Assembly (NCBI GenBank): GCA_961205875.1
Contig: OY540813.1
Location: 32,149,001-32,213,000, forward strand
DNA from: Sialis fuliginosa
Taxonomy: Eukaryota > Arthropoda > Insecta > Megaloptera > Sialidae
Length of the DNA stretch: 64,000 nt
Reading direction: 5' to 3'
The notes under the pieces were generated by a model. The model was given only the letters and a program-made list of their open reading frames with translations, did no database searches and was not told the DNA's origin. A program made the position numbers and the translations under genes. The first letter of the stretch is position 1, and each line of letters opens with the position of its first letter. Positions 1-12,073 of this stretch are shown piece after piece.

Positions 1-491
1 ATTGACCTTAAGGGCAAAGTCATGACTAGCCCTTCGAGTCTTCCTACTACTTATATAAATATCGTTGGTATGTCCGAGGGCGGTGGTGCAGGCGGCGGTG
101 CGTTCGGCGGGTTCGTAGGAGACGGCGAGGGCGTCGGCGTTGTGAGCGTCCGTGAGCGGGCCTGTGAGTAGTAGGAAGACTCGATGGGCGGGTCATGACC
201 TTTACCTTAAGGTCAATGACCTTGACATTGTAGGTGTGACCTCTGAGGTCAATGAACTTTGCAGCTGCAAATGTCAATGAACTTTGCAAAGATTCCGCGA
301 TCCAGTCATTCAACTCTCAGGTCACACCTGCAATGTCAAGGTCATGACCCGCCCATCGAGTCTTCCTACTACTTATATAAATATCGTTGGTATGTCCGAA
401 AGCGGCGGTGCGGGCGGCGGTGCTGACGGCGGCTTCGTAAGAGACGGCGAGGGCGTCGGCGTTGTAAGCGTCCGTGAGCGGGCCTGGGAGT

Positions 492-713
492 AGTAGGAAG
501 ACTCGATTGGCGGGTCATGACCTTGACATTAAGGTCAATGACCTTGACATTGTAGGTGTGACCTCTGAGGTCAATGAACTTTGCAGCTGCAAAGGTCAAT
601 GAACTTTGCAAAGAATCCGGGATCCGGGCATTCAACTCTCAGGTCACACCTGCAATGTCAAGGTCATTGACCTTAAGGTCAAGGTCATGACCCGCCCATC
701 GAGTCTTCCTACT
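492..713. repeat. Palindromic AGGTCA module (type copy)
   Basis: The left arm begins AGTAGGAAGACTCGAT and reads through GGTCATGACC, AGGTCAATGACCT and AGGTGTGACCT. The right arm is its reverse complement, ending ATCGAGTCTTCCTACT. Each arm is about 75 bp, around a centre of about 75 bp that contains TTTGCAGCTGCAAAGG and GGGATCC. A single strand could fold into a long cruciform-like hairpin. Similar modules sit at 170-370, 887-1108, 1508-1729 and 1839-2060 and recur through the array, some truncated at one arm (for example near 2240-2373). The arrangement resembles foldback-type elements, but no transposase is linked to it. Confidence 0.9.
532..687. promoter_or_regulatory. Cluster of ecdysone-receptor-type and other nuclear-receptor half-site motifs
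   Basis: Exact matches to the 13-bp EcR/USP palindrome RGKTCANTGAMCY are seen at 532-544, 568-580, 593-605 and 661-673. The first and last are perfect IR1 palindromes (AGGTCA-N-TGACCT). An everted repeat with 3-bp spacing lies at 559-573. TCAAGGTCA, the monomer site type of FTZ-F1 and ERR receptors, lies at 658-666 and 679-687. The same set recurs in nearly every module; ten IR1 matches were counted by eye in the first 1.1 kb. Binding is inferred from motif match only. Confidence 0.7.
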
Positions 714-886
714 ACTTATATAAATATCGTTGGTTTGTCCGAAGGCGGGTGTGCGGGCGGCGGCGTCGTAGGAGACGGCGAGAACGTCGGCGTTGTGAGC
801 GTCCGAGGGCGGCAGAGCGAACGTAGGCGTCGTAGGCGACGGTGGGTGCGTCGGCGTTGTAAGCGTCCATGAGCGGGCCTGGGAGT
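714..886 (+). repeat. CpG-rich cassette (type copy)
   Basis: This segment is dense in CpG and strongly G-rich on the plus strand, with words GGGCGGCGGCGTCGTAGG and GGCGTCGGCGTTGTGAGCG. It contrasts sharply with the AT-rich DNA elsewhere in the window. Copies vary in length by internal gain and loss of the GGGCGGCGGTGC and GTCCGAGGGCGG blocks. Repeated GGG/GG tracts could support two-tier quadruplexes. No conserved reading frame is preserved between copies. Confidence 0.8.
717..726 (+). promoter_or_regulatory. TATA-like motif beside the receptor-site module (type copy)
   Basis: TATATAAATA sits just outside the right arm of the 492-713 module and before a GC-rich cassette. The same placement recurs at most module/cassette borders, for example around 51-60, 1115-1124 and 2376-2385. 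It faces away from the receptor-site cluster. In cassettes of opposite orientation the motif appears as TATTTATATA on the plus strand. Promoter function is conjecture. Confidence 0.35.
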
Positions 887-2270
887 AGTAGGAAGACTCG
901 ATGGGCGGGTCATGACCTTGACATTAAGGTCAATGACCTTGACATTGCAGGTGTGACCTCTGAGGTCAATGAACTTTGCAGCTGCAAAGGTCAATGAACT
1001 TTGCAAAGAATCCGGGATCCGGTCATTCAACTCTCAGGTCACACCAACAATGTCAAGGTCATTGACCTTAAAGTCAAGGTCATGACTAGCCCATCGAGTC
1101 TTCCTACTACTTATATAAATATCGTTGGAATGTCCGAGGGCGGCGGTGCGGGCGGCGTTGCTGGCGTCGGCGTCGTAGGAGACTGCGAGGGCTTGGGCGT
1201 CGGCGTTGTGAGCGTCCGAAGGCGGCGAAACGGGCGTAGGCGTTGTAGAAGACGGCGGGTGCGTCATGACTAGCCCATCGAGTCTTCCTACTACTTATAT
1301 AAATATCGTTGGAATGTCCGAGGGCGGCGGTGCGGGCGGCGTTGCTGGCGTCGGCGTCGTAGGAGACGGCGAGGGCTTGGGCGTCGGCGTTGTGAGCGTC
1401 CGAAGGCGGCGGAGTGGGCGTAGGCGTCGTAGAAGACGGCGGGTGCGTCGAGTTGTAAGCATCTGTGAGCGGGCCTTGAGGCTAAGTCCGAGGGCGGACC
1501 TGGGAGAAGTAGGAAGACTCGATGGGCGAATCATGACCTTGACCCTAAAGTCAATGACCTTGACTTTGCAGGTGTGACCTCTGAGGTCAATGAACTTTGC
1601 AGTTGCAAAGGTCAATGAACTTTGCAAAGAATCCGGGATCCGGGCATTCAACTCTCAGGTCACACCTGCAATGTCAAGGTCATTGATCTTAAGGTCAAGG
1701 TCATGACCCGCCCATCGAGTGTTCCTACTACTTATTTAAATATCGTTGGTATGTCCGAGGGCGGCGGTGCGGGCGGCGGCGTCGTAGGAGACGGCGAGGG
1801 CGTCGGCGTTGTAAGGGTCCGTGAGCGGGCCTGGGAGTAGTAGGAAGACTCGATTGGCGGGTCATGACCTTGACTTTAAGGTCAATGACCTTGACATTGT
1901 AGGTGTGACCTCTGAGGTCAATGAACTTTGCAGCTGCAAAGGTCAATGAACTTTGCAAAGAATCCGGTATCCGGTCATTCAACTCTCAGGTCACACCAAC
2001 AATGTCAAGGTCATTGACCTTAAGGTCAAGGTCATGACCAGCCCATCGAGTCTTCCTACTACTTATTTAAATATCGTTGGTATGTCCGAGGGCGGCGGTG
2101 CTGGCGTCGGCGTCGTAGGAGACGGCGAGGGCGAGCGCAAAGGCGTCGGCGTTGTGAACGTCCGTAAGCGGGCCTGGAGGTTATGTCCGAAGGCGGCGGT
2201 ACGGGCGGCGGTGCGGGCGGCGGTGCGGGCATCGGCGTCGTAGCAGCTGCAAAGGTCAATGAACTTTGCA

Positions 2271-5200
2271 ATGAATCTTGGATCCGGTCATTCAACTCTC
2301 AGGTCACACCTGCAATGGCAAGGTCATTGACTTTAAGGTCAAGGTCATGACCCGCTCATCGAGTTTTCCTACTACTTATATAAATATCGTTGGTTTGTCC
2401 GAAGGCGGCTGTGCGGGCGGCGGCGTCGTAGGAGACGGCGAGGGCGTCGGCGTTGTGAGCGTCCGAGGGCGGCAGAGCGGGCGTAGGCGGCGTAGGAGAC
2501 GGCGGGTGCGTCGGCGTTGTAAGGGTCCGTGAGCGGGCCTGAGAGTAGTAGGAAGACTCGATTGGCGGGTCATGACCTTGACCTTAAGGTCAATGACCTT
2601 GACATTGCAGGTGTGACTTCTGAGGTCAATGAACTTTGCAGCTGCAAAGGTCAATGAACTTTGCAAAGAATCCGGGATCCGGTCATTCAACTCTCAGGTC
2701 ACACCTGCAATGTCAAGGTCATTGACCTTAAGGTCAAATTCATGACCCGCCCATCGAGTCTTCCTACTACTAATATAAATATCGTTGGATTGTCCAAAGG
2801 CGGGTGTGCGGGCGGCGGTGCGGGCGGCGGCGTCGTAGGAGACGGCGAGGGCGTCGGCGTTGTGAGCGTCCGAGGGCGGCAGAGCGGGCGTAGGCGTCGT
2901 AGGCGACGGTGGGTGCGTCGGCGTTGTAAGCGTCCATGAGCGGGCCTGGGAGTAGTAGGAAGACTCGATGGGCAAGTCATGACCTTGACATTAAGGTCAA
3001 TGACCTTGACATTGTAGGTGTGACCTCTGAGGTCAATGAACTTTGCAGCTGCAAAGGTCAATGAACTTTGCAAAGAATCCGGGATCCGGTCATTTAACTC
3101 TCAGGTCACACCAACAATGTCAAAGTCATTGACCTTAAGGTCAAGGTCATGACTAGCCCATCGAGTCTTCCTACTACTTATATAAATATCGTTGGAATGT
3201 CCGAGGGCGGCGGTGCGGGCGGCGTTGCTGGCGTCGGCGTCGTAGGAGACGGCGAGGGCTTGGGCGTCGGCGTTGTGAGCGTCCGAAGGCGGCGGAGCGG
3301 GCGTAGGCGTCGTAGAAGACGGCGGGTGCGTCGAGTTGTAAGCATCCGTGAGCGGGCCTGGAGGCTAAGTCCGAGGGCGGACATGGGAGAAGTAGGAAGA
3401 CTCGATGGGCGAATCATGACCTTGACCTTAAGGTCAATGACCTTGACTTTGCAGGTGTGACCTCTGAGGTCAATGAACTTTGCAGTTGCAAAGGTCAATG
3501 AACTTTGCAATGAATCCGGGATCCGGTCATTCAACTCTCAGGTCACACTTGCATAGTCAAGGTCATTGATCTTAAGGTCAAGGTCATGACCCGCCCATCG
3601 AGTCTTCCTACTACTGATTTAAATATCGTTGGTATGTCCGAGGGCGGCGGTGCTGGCGTCGGCGTCGTAGGAGACGGCGAGGGTGAGGGCAAAGGCGTCG
3701 GCGTTGTGAGCGTCCGTAAGCGGAGGTTATGTCCGAGGGCGGCGGTACGGGCGGCGATGCGGGCGGCGGTGCGGGCATCGGCGTCGTAGCAGCTGCAAAG
3801 GTCAATGAACTTTGCAATGAATCTGGGATCCGGTCATTCAATTCTCAGGTCACACCTGCAATGTCAAGGTCATTGACTTTAAGGTCAAGGTCATGACCCG
3901 CTCATCGAGTTTTCCTACTACTTATATAAATATCGTTGGTTTGTCCGAAGGCGGCGGTGCGGGCGGCGGCGTCGTAGGAGACGGCGAGGGCGTCGGAGTT
4001 GTGAGCGTCCGAGGGCGGCAGAGCGGGCGTAAGCGGCGTAGGAGACGGCGGGTGCGTCGGCGTTGTAAGGGTCCGTGAGCGGGCCTGGGAGTAGTAGAAA
4101 GACTCGATTGGCGGGTCATGACCTTGACCTTAAGGTCAATGACCTTAACATTGCAAGGGTGACCTCTGAGGTCAATGAACTTTGCAAAGAATCTGGGATC
4201 CGGTCATTTAACTCTCAGGTCACACCTGCAATGTCCAGGTCATTGACCTTCAGCTCTAGGTCATGACCCGCCCATCGAGTTTTCCTACTACTTATATAAA
4301 TATCGTTGGTATGTCCGAGGGCGGCGGTGCTGGCGTCGGCGTCGAAGGAGGCGGCGAGGGTGAGGGCGAGGGCGTTGTGAGCTTCCGTGAGCAAGCCTGG
4401 AGGTTATGTCCGAAGGCGGCGGTGCGGGCGGCGGTGCAAGCGTCGGCGTCGAAGGAGACGGCGAGGGCGTCGGCGTTGTAAGCATCCGTGAGCGGGCCTG
4501 GAGATTAAGTCCGAGGGCGGACCTGGGAGAAGTCGGAAGACTCGATGGGCGGGTCATGACCTTGACCGTCTCGTACGACGCCGCCGCCCGCACCGCCGCC
4601 TTCGGACAAACCAACGATATTTATATAAGTAGTAGGAAGACTCGATGGGCGGGTCATGACCTTGACCTTAAGGTCAATGACCTTGACATTGCAGGTGTGA
4701 CCTGAGAGTTGAATGACCGGATCCCGGATTCTTTGCAAAGTTCATTGACCTTTGCAGCTGCAAAGTTCATTGACCTTAGAGGTCACACCTGCAATGTCAA
4801 GGTAATTTACCTTAAGGTCAAGCTCATGACCCGCCAATCGAGTCTTCCTACTACTCCCAGGCCCGCTCACGGACACTTACAACGCCGACGCACCCGCCGT
4901 CTCCTACGCCGCCTACGCCCGCTCTGCCGCCCTCGGACGCTCACAACGCCGACGCCCTCGCCGTCTCCTAAGAAGCCGCCGCCAGCACCACCGCCCGCCC
5001 CGCCGCCTTCGGACGTACCAACGATATTTATATAAGTAGTAGGAAGACTCGATGGGCGGGTCATGACCTTGACCTTAAGGTCAATGACCTTGACATTGCA
5101 GGTGTGACCTGATAGTTGAATGACCGGATCCCGGATTCTTTGCAAAGTTCATTGACCTCAGAGGTCACACCTGCAATGTCAAGGTCATTGACCTTAAGGT

Positions 5201-6387
5201 CAAGGTCATGACCCGCCAATCAAATCTTTCTACTACTCCCAGGCCCGCTCACGAACGCTTACAACGCCGACGCACCCGCCGTCTCCTACGCCGCCTACGC
5301 CCGCTCTGCCGCCCTCAAACGCTCACAACGCCGACGCCCTTGCCGTCTACTACGACGCCGCCGCCCGCACCGCCGCCCACATTGCCGCCTTCGGACAAAC
5401 CAACGATATTTATATAAGTACTAGGAAGACTCGATGGGCGGGTCATGACCTTGACCTTAAGGTCAATGACCTTGTCATTGCAGGTGTGACCTGAGAGTTG
5501 AATGACCGGATCCCAGATTCTTTGCAAAGTTCATTGACCTTTTCAGCTGCAAAGTTCATTGACCTTTGCAGCTGCTACGACGCCGACGCCCGCACCGCCG
5601 CCCGCACCCCCGCCCGCACCCCCGCCCGCACCGCCGCCCTCGGACATAACCTCCAGGCTTGCTAACGGACGCTTTAAACGCCGACGCATTTGCCCTCGCC
5701 CTCGCCGTTTCCTACGACGCCGACGCCAGCACCGCCGCCCTCGGACATACCTACGATATTTATATAAGTAGTAGGAAGACTCGATGGGCGGATCAGGACC
5801 TTGACCTTAAAGTCAATGACCTTGACATTGCAAGTGTGACCTGAGAGTTGAATGACCGCATCCCGGATTCTTTGCAAAGTTCATTGACCTCAGAGGTCAC
5901 ACCTGCAATGTCGAGCTCATTGACCTAAAGGTCAAGGTCATGACCCGCCAATCGAGTCTTCCTACTACTCCCAGGCCCGCTCACGGACGCTTACAACGCC
6001 GACGCACCCACCGTCGCCTACGACGCCTACGCCCGCTCTTCTCAGGTCACACCTGCAATGTCAAGGTCATTGACTTTAAGGTCAAGGTCATGACCCGCTC
6101 ATCGAGTTTTCCTACTACTTATATAAATATCGTTGGTTTGTCCGAAGGCGGCGGTGCGGGCGGCGGCGTCGTAGGAGACGGCGAGGGCGTCGGAGTTGTG
6201 AGCGTCCGAGGGCGGCAGAGCGGGCGTAGGCGGCGTAGGAGACGGCGGGTGCGTCGGCGTTGTAAGGGTCCGTGAGCGGGCCTGGGAGTAGTAGGAAGAC
6301 TCGATTGGCGGGTCATGACCTTGACATTGCAAGGGTGACCTCTGAGGTCAATAAACTTTGCAGCTGCAAAGGTCAATGAACTTTGCA
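2271..6387 (+). repeat. Higher-order tandem duplication, period 4117 bp, copy 1
   Basis: Sequence from 2271 recurs from 6388 at a constant offset of 4117 bp. Every open frame I compared across the block is identical in length and sequence in the two copies (for example frames starting 2278/6395, 3149/7266, 4709/8826, 5940/10057). The block contains both cassette orientations, so the strand flip near 4563 was duplicated with it. The identity points to a very recent unequal exchange or amplification; an assembly artefact is the alternative. Confidence 0.9.
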
Positions 6388-9300
6388 ATGAATCTTGGAT
6401 CCGGTCATTCAACTCTCAGGTCACACCTGCAATGGCAAGGTCATTGACTTTAAGGTCAAGGTCATGACCCGCTCATCGAGTTTTCCTACTACTTATATAA
6501 ATATCGTTGGTTTGTCCGAAGGCGGCTGTGCGGGCGGCGGCGTCGTAGGAGACGGCGAGGGCGTCGGCGTTGTGAGCGTCCGAGGGCGGCAGAGCGGGCG
6601 TAGGCGGCGTAGGAGACGGCGGGTGCGTCGGCGTTGTAAGGGTCCGTGAGCGGGCCTGAGAGTAGTAGGAAGACTCGATTGGCGGGTCATGACCTTGACC
6701 TTAAGGTCAATGACCTTGACATTGCAGGTGTGACTTCTGAGGTCAATGAACTTTGCAGCTGCAAAGGTCAATGAACTTTGCAAAGAATCCGGGATCCGGT
6801 CATTCAACTCTCAGGTCACACCTGCAATGTCAAGGTCATTGACCTTAAGGTCAAATTCATGACCCGCCCATCGAGTCTTCCTACTACTAATATAAATATC
6901 GTTGGATTGTCCAAAGGCGGGTGTGCGGGCGGCGGTGCGGGCGGCGGCGTCGTAGGAGACGGCGAGGGCGTCGGCGTTGTGAGCGTCCGAGGGCGGCAGA
7001 GCGGGCGTAGGCGTCGTAGGCGACGGTGGGTGCGTCGGCGTTGTAAGCGTCCATGAGCGGGCCTGGGAGTAGTAGGAAGACTCGATGGGCAAGTCATGAC
7101 CTTGACATTAAGGTCAATGACCTTGACATTGTAGGTGTGACCTCTGAGGTCAATGAACTTTGCAGCTGCAAAGGTCAATGAACTTTGCAAAGAATCCGGG
7201 ATCCGGTCATTTAACTCTCAGGTCACACCAACAATGTCAAAGTCATTGACCTTAAGGTCAAGGTCATGACTAGCCCATCGAGTCTTCCTACTACTTATAT
7301 AAATATCGTTGGAATGTCCGAGGGCGGCGGTGCGGGCGGCGTTGCTGGCGTCGGCGTCGTAGGAGACGGCGAGGGCTTGGGCGTCGGCGTTGTGAGCGTC
7401 CGAAGGCGGCGGAGCGGGCGTAGGCGTCGTAGAAGACGGCGGGTGCGTCGAGTTGTAAGCATCCGTGAGCGGGCCTGGAGGCTAAGTCCGAGGGCGGACA
7501 TGGGAGAAGTAGGAAGACTCGATGGGCGAATCATGACCTTGACCTTAAGGTCAATGACCTTGACTTTGCAGGTGTGACCTCTGAGGTCAATGAACTTTGC
7601 AGTTGCAAAGGTCAATGAACTTTGCAATGAATCCGGGATCCGGTCATTCAACTCTCAGGTCACACTTGCATAGTCAAGGTCATTGATCTTAAGGTCAAGG
7701 TCATGACCCGCCCATCGAGTCTTCCTACTACTGATTTAAATATCGTTGGTATGTCCGAGGGCGGCGGTGCTGGCGTCGGCGTCGTAGGAGACGGCGAGGG
7801 TGAGGGCAAAGGCGTCGGCGTTGTGAGCGTCCGTAAGCGGAGGTTATGTCCGAGGGCGGCGGTACGGGCGGCGATGCGGGCGGCGGTGCGGGCATCGGCG
7901 TCGTAGCAGCTGCAAAGGTCAATGAACTTTGCAATGAATCTGGGATCCGGTCATTCAATTCTCAGGTCACACCTGCAATGTCAAGGTCATTGACTTTAAG
8001 GTCAAGGTCATGACCCGCTCATCGAGTTTTCCTACTACTTATATAAATATCGTTGGTTTGTCCGAAGGCGGCGGTGCGGGCGGCGGCGTCGTAGGAGACG
8101 GCGAGGGCGTCGGAGTTGTGAGCGTCCGAGGGCGGCAGAGCGGGCGTAAGCGGCGTAGGAGACGGCGGGTGCGTCGGCGTTGTAAGGGTCCGTGAGCGGG
8201 CCTGGGAGTAGTAGAAAGACTCGATTGGCGGGTCATGACCTTGACCTTAAGGTCAATGACCTTAACATTGCAAGGGTGACCTCTGAGGTCAATGAACTTT
8301 GCAAAGAATCTGGGATCCGGTCATTTAACTCTCAGGTCACACCTGCAATGTCCAGGTCATTGACCTTCAGCTCTAGGTCATGACCCGCCCATCGAGTTTT
8401 CCTACTACTTATATAAATATCGTTGGTATGTCCGAGGGCGGCGGTGCTGGCGTCGGCGTCGAAGGAGGCGGCGAGGGTGAGGGCGAGGGCGTTGTGAGCT
8501 TCCGTGAGCAAGCCTGGAGGTTATGTCCGAAGGCGGCGGTGCGGGCGGCGGTGCAAGCGTCGGCGTCGAAGGAGACGGCGAGGGCGTCGGCGTTGTAAGC
8601 ATCCGTGAGCGGGCCTGGAGATTAAGTCCGAGGGCGGACCTGGGAGAAGTCGGAAGACTCGATGGGCGGGTCATGACCTTGACCGTCTCGTACGACGCCG
8701 CCGCCCGCACCGCCGCCTTCGGACAAACCAACGATATTTATATAAGTAGTAGGAAGACTCGATGGGCGGGTCATGACCTTGACCTTAAGGTCAATGACCT
8801 TGACATTGCAGGTGTGACCTGAGAGTTGAATGACCGGATCCCGGATTCTTTGCAAAGTTCATTGACCTTTGCAGCTGCAAAGTTCATTGACCTTAGAGGT
8901 CACACCTGCAATGTCAAGGTAATTTACCTTAAGGTCAAGCTCATGACCCGCCAATCGAGTCTTCCTACTACTCCCAGGCCCGCTCACGGACACTTACAAC
9001 GCCGACGCACCCGCCGTCTCCTACGCCGCCTACGCCCGCTCTGCCGCCCTCGGACGCTCACAACGCCGACGCCCTCGCCGTCTCCTAAGAAGCCGCCGCC
9101 AGCACCACCGCCCGCCCCGCCGCCTTCGGACGTACCAACGATATTTATATAAGTAGTAGGAAGACTCGATGGGCGGGTCATGACCTTGACCTTAAGGTCA
9201 ATGACCTTGACATTGCAGGTGTGACCTGATAGTTGAATGACCGGATCCCGGATTCTTTGCAAAGTTCATTGACCTCAGAGGTCACACCTGCAATGTCAAG

Positions 9301-10504
9301 GTCATTGACCTTAAGGTCAAGGTCATGACCCGCCAATCAAATCTTTCTACTACTCCCAGGCCCGCTCACGAACGCTTACAACGCCGACGCACCCGCCGTC
9401 TCCTACGCCGCCTACGCCCGCTCTGCCGCCCTCAAACGCTCACAACGCCGACGCCCTTGCCGTCTACTACGACGCCGCCGCCCGCACCGCCGCCCACATT
9501 GCCGCCTTCGGACAAACCAACGATATTTATATAAGTACTAGGAAGACTCGATGGGCGGGTCATGACCTTGACCTTAAGGTCAATGACCTTGTCATTGCAG
9601 GTGTGACCTGAGAGTTGAATGACCGGATCCCAGATTCTTTGCAAAGTTCATTGACCTTTTCAGCTGCAAAGTTCATTGACCTTTGCAGCTGCTACGACGC
9701 CGACGCCCGCACCGCCGCCCGCACCCCCGCCCGCACCCCCGCCCGCACCGCCGCCCTCGGACATAACCTCCAGGCTTGCTAACGGACGCTTTAAACGCCG
9801 ACGCATTTGCCCTCGCCCTCGCCGTTTCCTACGACGCCGACGCCAGCACCGCCGCCCTCGGACATACCTACGATATTTATATAAGTAGTAGGAAGACTCG
9901 ATGGGCGGATCAGGACCTTGACCTTAAAGTCAATGACCTTGACATTGCAAGTGTGACCTGAGAGTTGAATGACCGCATCCCGGATTCTTTGCAAAGTTCA
10001 TTGACCTCAGAGGTCACACCTGCAATGTCGAGCTCATTGACCTAAAGGTCAAGGTCATGACCCGCCAATCGAGTCTTCCTACTACTCCCAGGCCCGCTCA
10101 CGGACGCTTACAACGCCGACGCACCCACCGTCGCCTACGACGCCTACGCCCGCTCTTCTCAGGTCACACCTGCAATGTCAAGGTCATTGACTTTAAGGTC
10201 AAGGTCATGACCCGCTCATCGAGTTTTCCTACTACTTATATAAATATCGTTGGTTTGTCCGAAGGCGGCGGTGCGGGCGGCGGCGTCGTAGGAGACGGCG
10301 AGGGCGTCGGAGTTGTGAGCGTCCGAGGGCGGCAGAGCGGGCGTAGGCGGCGTAGGAGACGGCGGGTGCGTCGGCGTTGTAAGGGTCCGTGAGCGGGCCT
10401 GGGAGTAGTAGGAAGACTCGATTGGCGGGTCATGACCTTGACATTGCAAGGGTGACCTTTTGAGGTCAATAAACTTTGCAGCTGCAAAGGTCAATGAACT
10501 TTGC
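6388..10504 (+). repeat. Higher-order tandem duplication, period 4117 bp, copy 2
   Basis: This is the second copy of the 2271-6387 block. The copies stay aligned to about 10457, where this copy reads GTGACCTTTTGAGG and the first reads GTGACCTCTGAGG. They separate fully just after 10504, where this copy has TTTGCAAAGAATC and the first has TTTGCAATGAATC. Both ends fall inside a palindromic AGGTCA module, consistent with exchange between modules. Confidence 0.9.
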
Positions 10505-12073
10505 AAAGAATCTGGGATCCGGTCATTTTACTCTCAGGTCACACCTGCAATGTCAAGGTCATTGACCTTAAGGTCAAGGTCATGACCTGCCCATCGAGTC
10601 TTCCCCCTGGAGGCGATGTCCGAGGGCGGACCAGGGAGTAGTAGAAAGACTCGATGGGCGGGTCATGACATTGACCTTAAAGTCAATGACCTTGACATTG
10701 CAGGTGTGACCTCTGAGATCAATGAACTTTGCAAAGAATCCGGGATCCGTTCATTCAACTCTCAGGTCACACCTGCAATGTCCAGGTCATTGACCTTGAG
10801 CTCTAGGTCATGACCCGCCCATCGAGTCTTCATACTACTTATATAAATATCGTTGGTATGTCCGAGGGCGGCGGTGCTGGCGTCGGCGTCGTAGGAGGCG
10901 GCGAGTGTGAGGGCGAGGGCGATGTGAGCGTCCGTGAGCAAGCTTGGAGGTTATGTCCGAAGACGGCGGTGCGGGCGGCGGTGCAAGCGTCGGCGTCGTA
11001 GGAGACGGCGAGGGCGTCGGCGTTGTAAGCATCCGTGAGCGGGCCTGGAGGTTAAGTCCGAGGGCAGACCTGGGAGAAGTAGGAAGACTCGATGGGCGGG
11101 TCATGACCTTCACCTTTAGGTCAATGACCTTGACATTGTAGGTGTGACCTCTGAGGTCATTGAACTTTGCAGCTGCAAAAGTCAATGAACTTTGCAAAGA
11201 ATTTGGGATCCGGTCATTCAACTCTCAGGTCACACCTGAAATGTCAAGGTCATGACTAGCCCATCAAGTCTTTCTACTACTTATATAAATATCGTTGGAA
11301 TGTCCGAGGGCGGCGGTGCGGGCGGCGTTGCTGGCGTCGGCGTCGTAGGAGACGGCAAGGGCGAGGGCGTCGGCGTTGTGAGCGTCCGGAGGCGGCGGAG
11401 CGGGCGTAGGCGTCGTAGAAGACGGCGGGTGCGTCGAGTTGTAAGCATCCGTGAGCGGGCCTGGAGGCTAAGTCCGAAGGCGGACCTGGGAGAAGTAGGA
11501 AGACTCGATGGGCGAATCATGACCTTGACCTTAAGGTCAATGACCTTGACTTTGCAGGTGTGACCTCTGAGGTCAATGAACTTTGCAGTTGCAAAGGTTA
11601 ATGAACTTTGCAAAGAATCTGGGATCCGGTCATTTAACTCTCAGGTCACACCTGCAATGTCCAGGTCATTGACCTTCAGCTCTAGGTCATGACCCGCCCA
11701 TCGAGTTTTCCTACTACTTATATAAATATCGTTGGTATGTCCGAGGGCGGCGGTGCTGGCGTCGGCGTCGAAGGAGGCGGCGAGGGTGAGGGCGAGGGCG
11801 TTGTGAGCTTCCGTGAGCAAGCCTGGAGGTTATGTCCTAAGGCGGCGGTGCGGGCGGCGGTGCAAGCGTCGGCGTCGAAGGAGACGGCGAGGGCGTCGGC
11901 GTTGTAAGCATCCGTGAGCGGGCCTGGAGATTAAGTCCGAGGGCGGACCTGGGAGAAGTAGGAAGACTCGATGGGCGGGTCATGACCTTGACCGTCTCCT
12001 ACGACGCCGCCGCCCGCACCGCCGCCTTCGGACAAACCAACGATATTTATATAAGTAGTAGGAAGACTCGATG

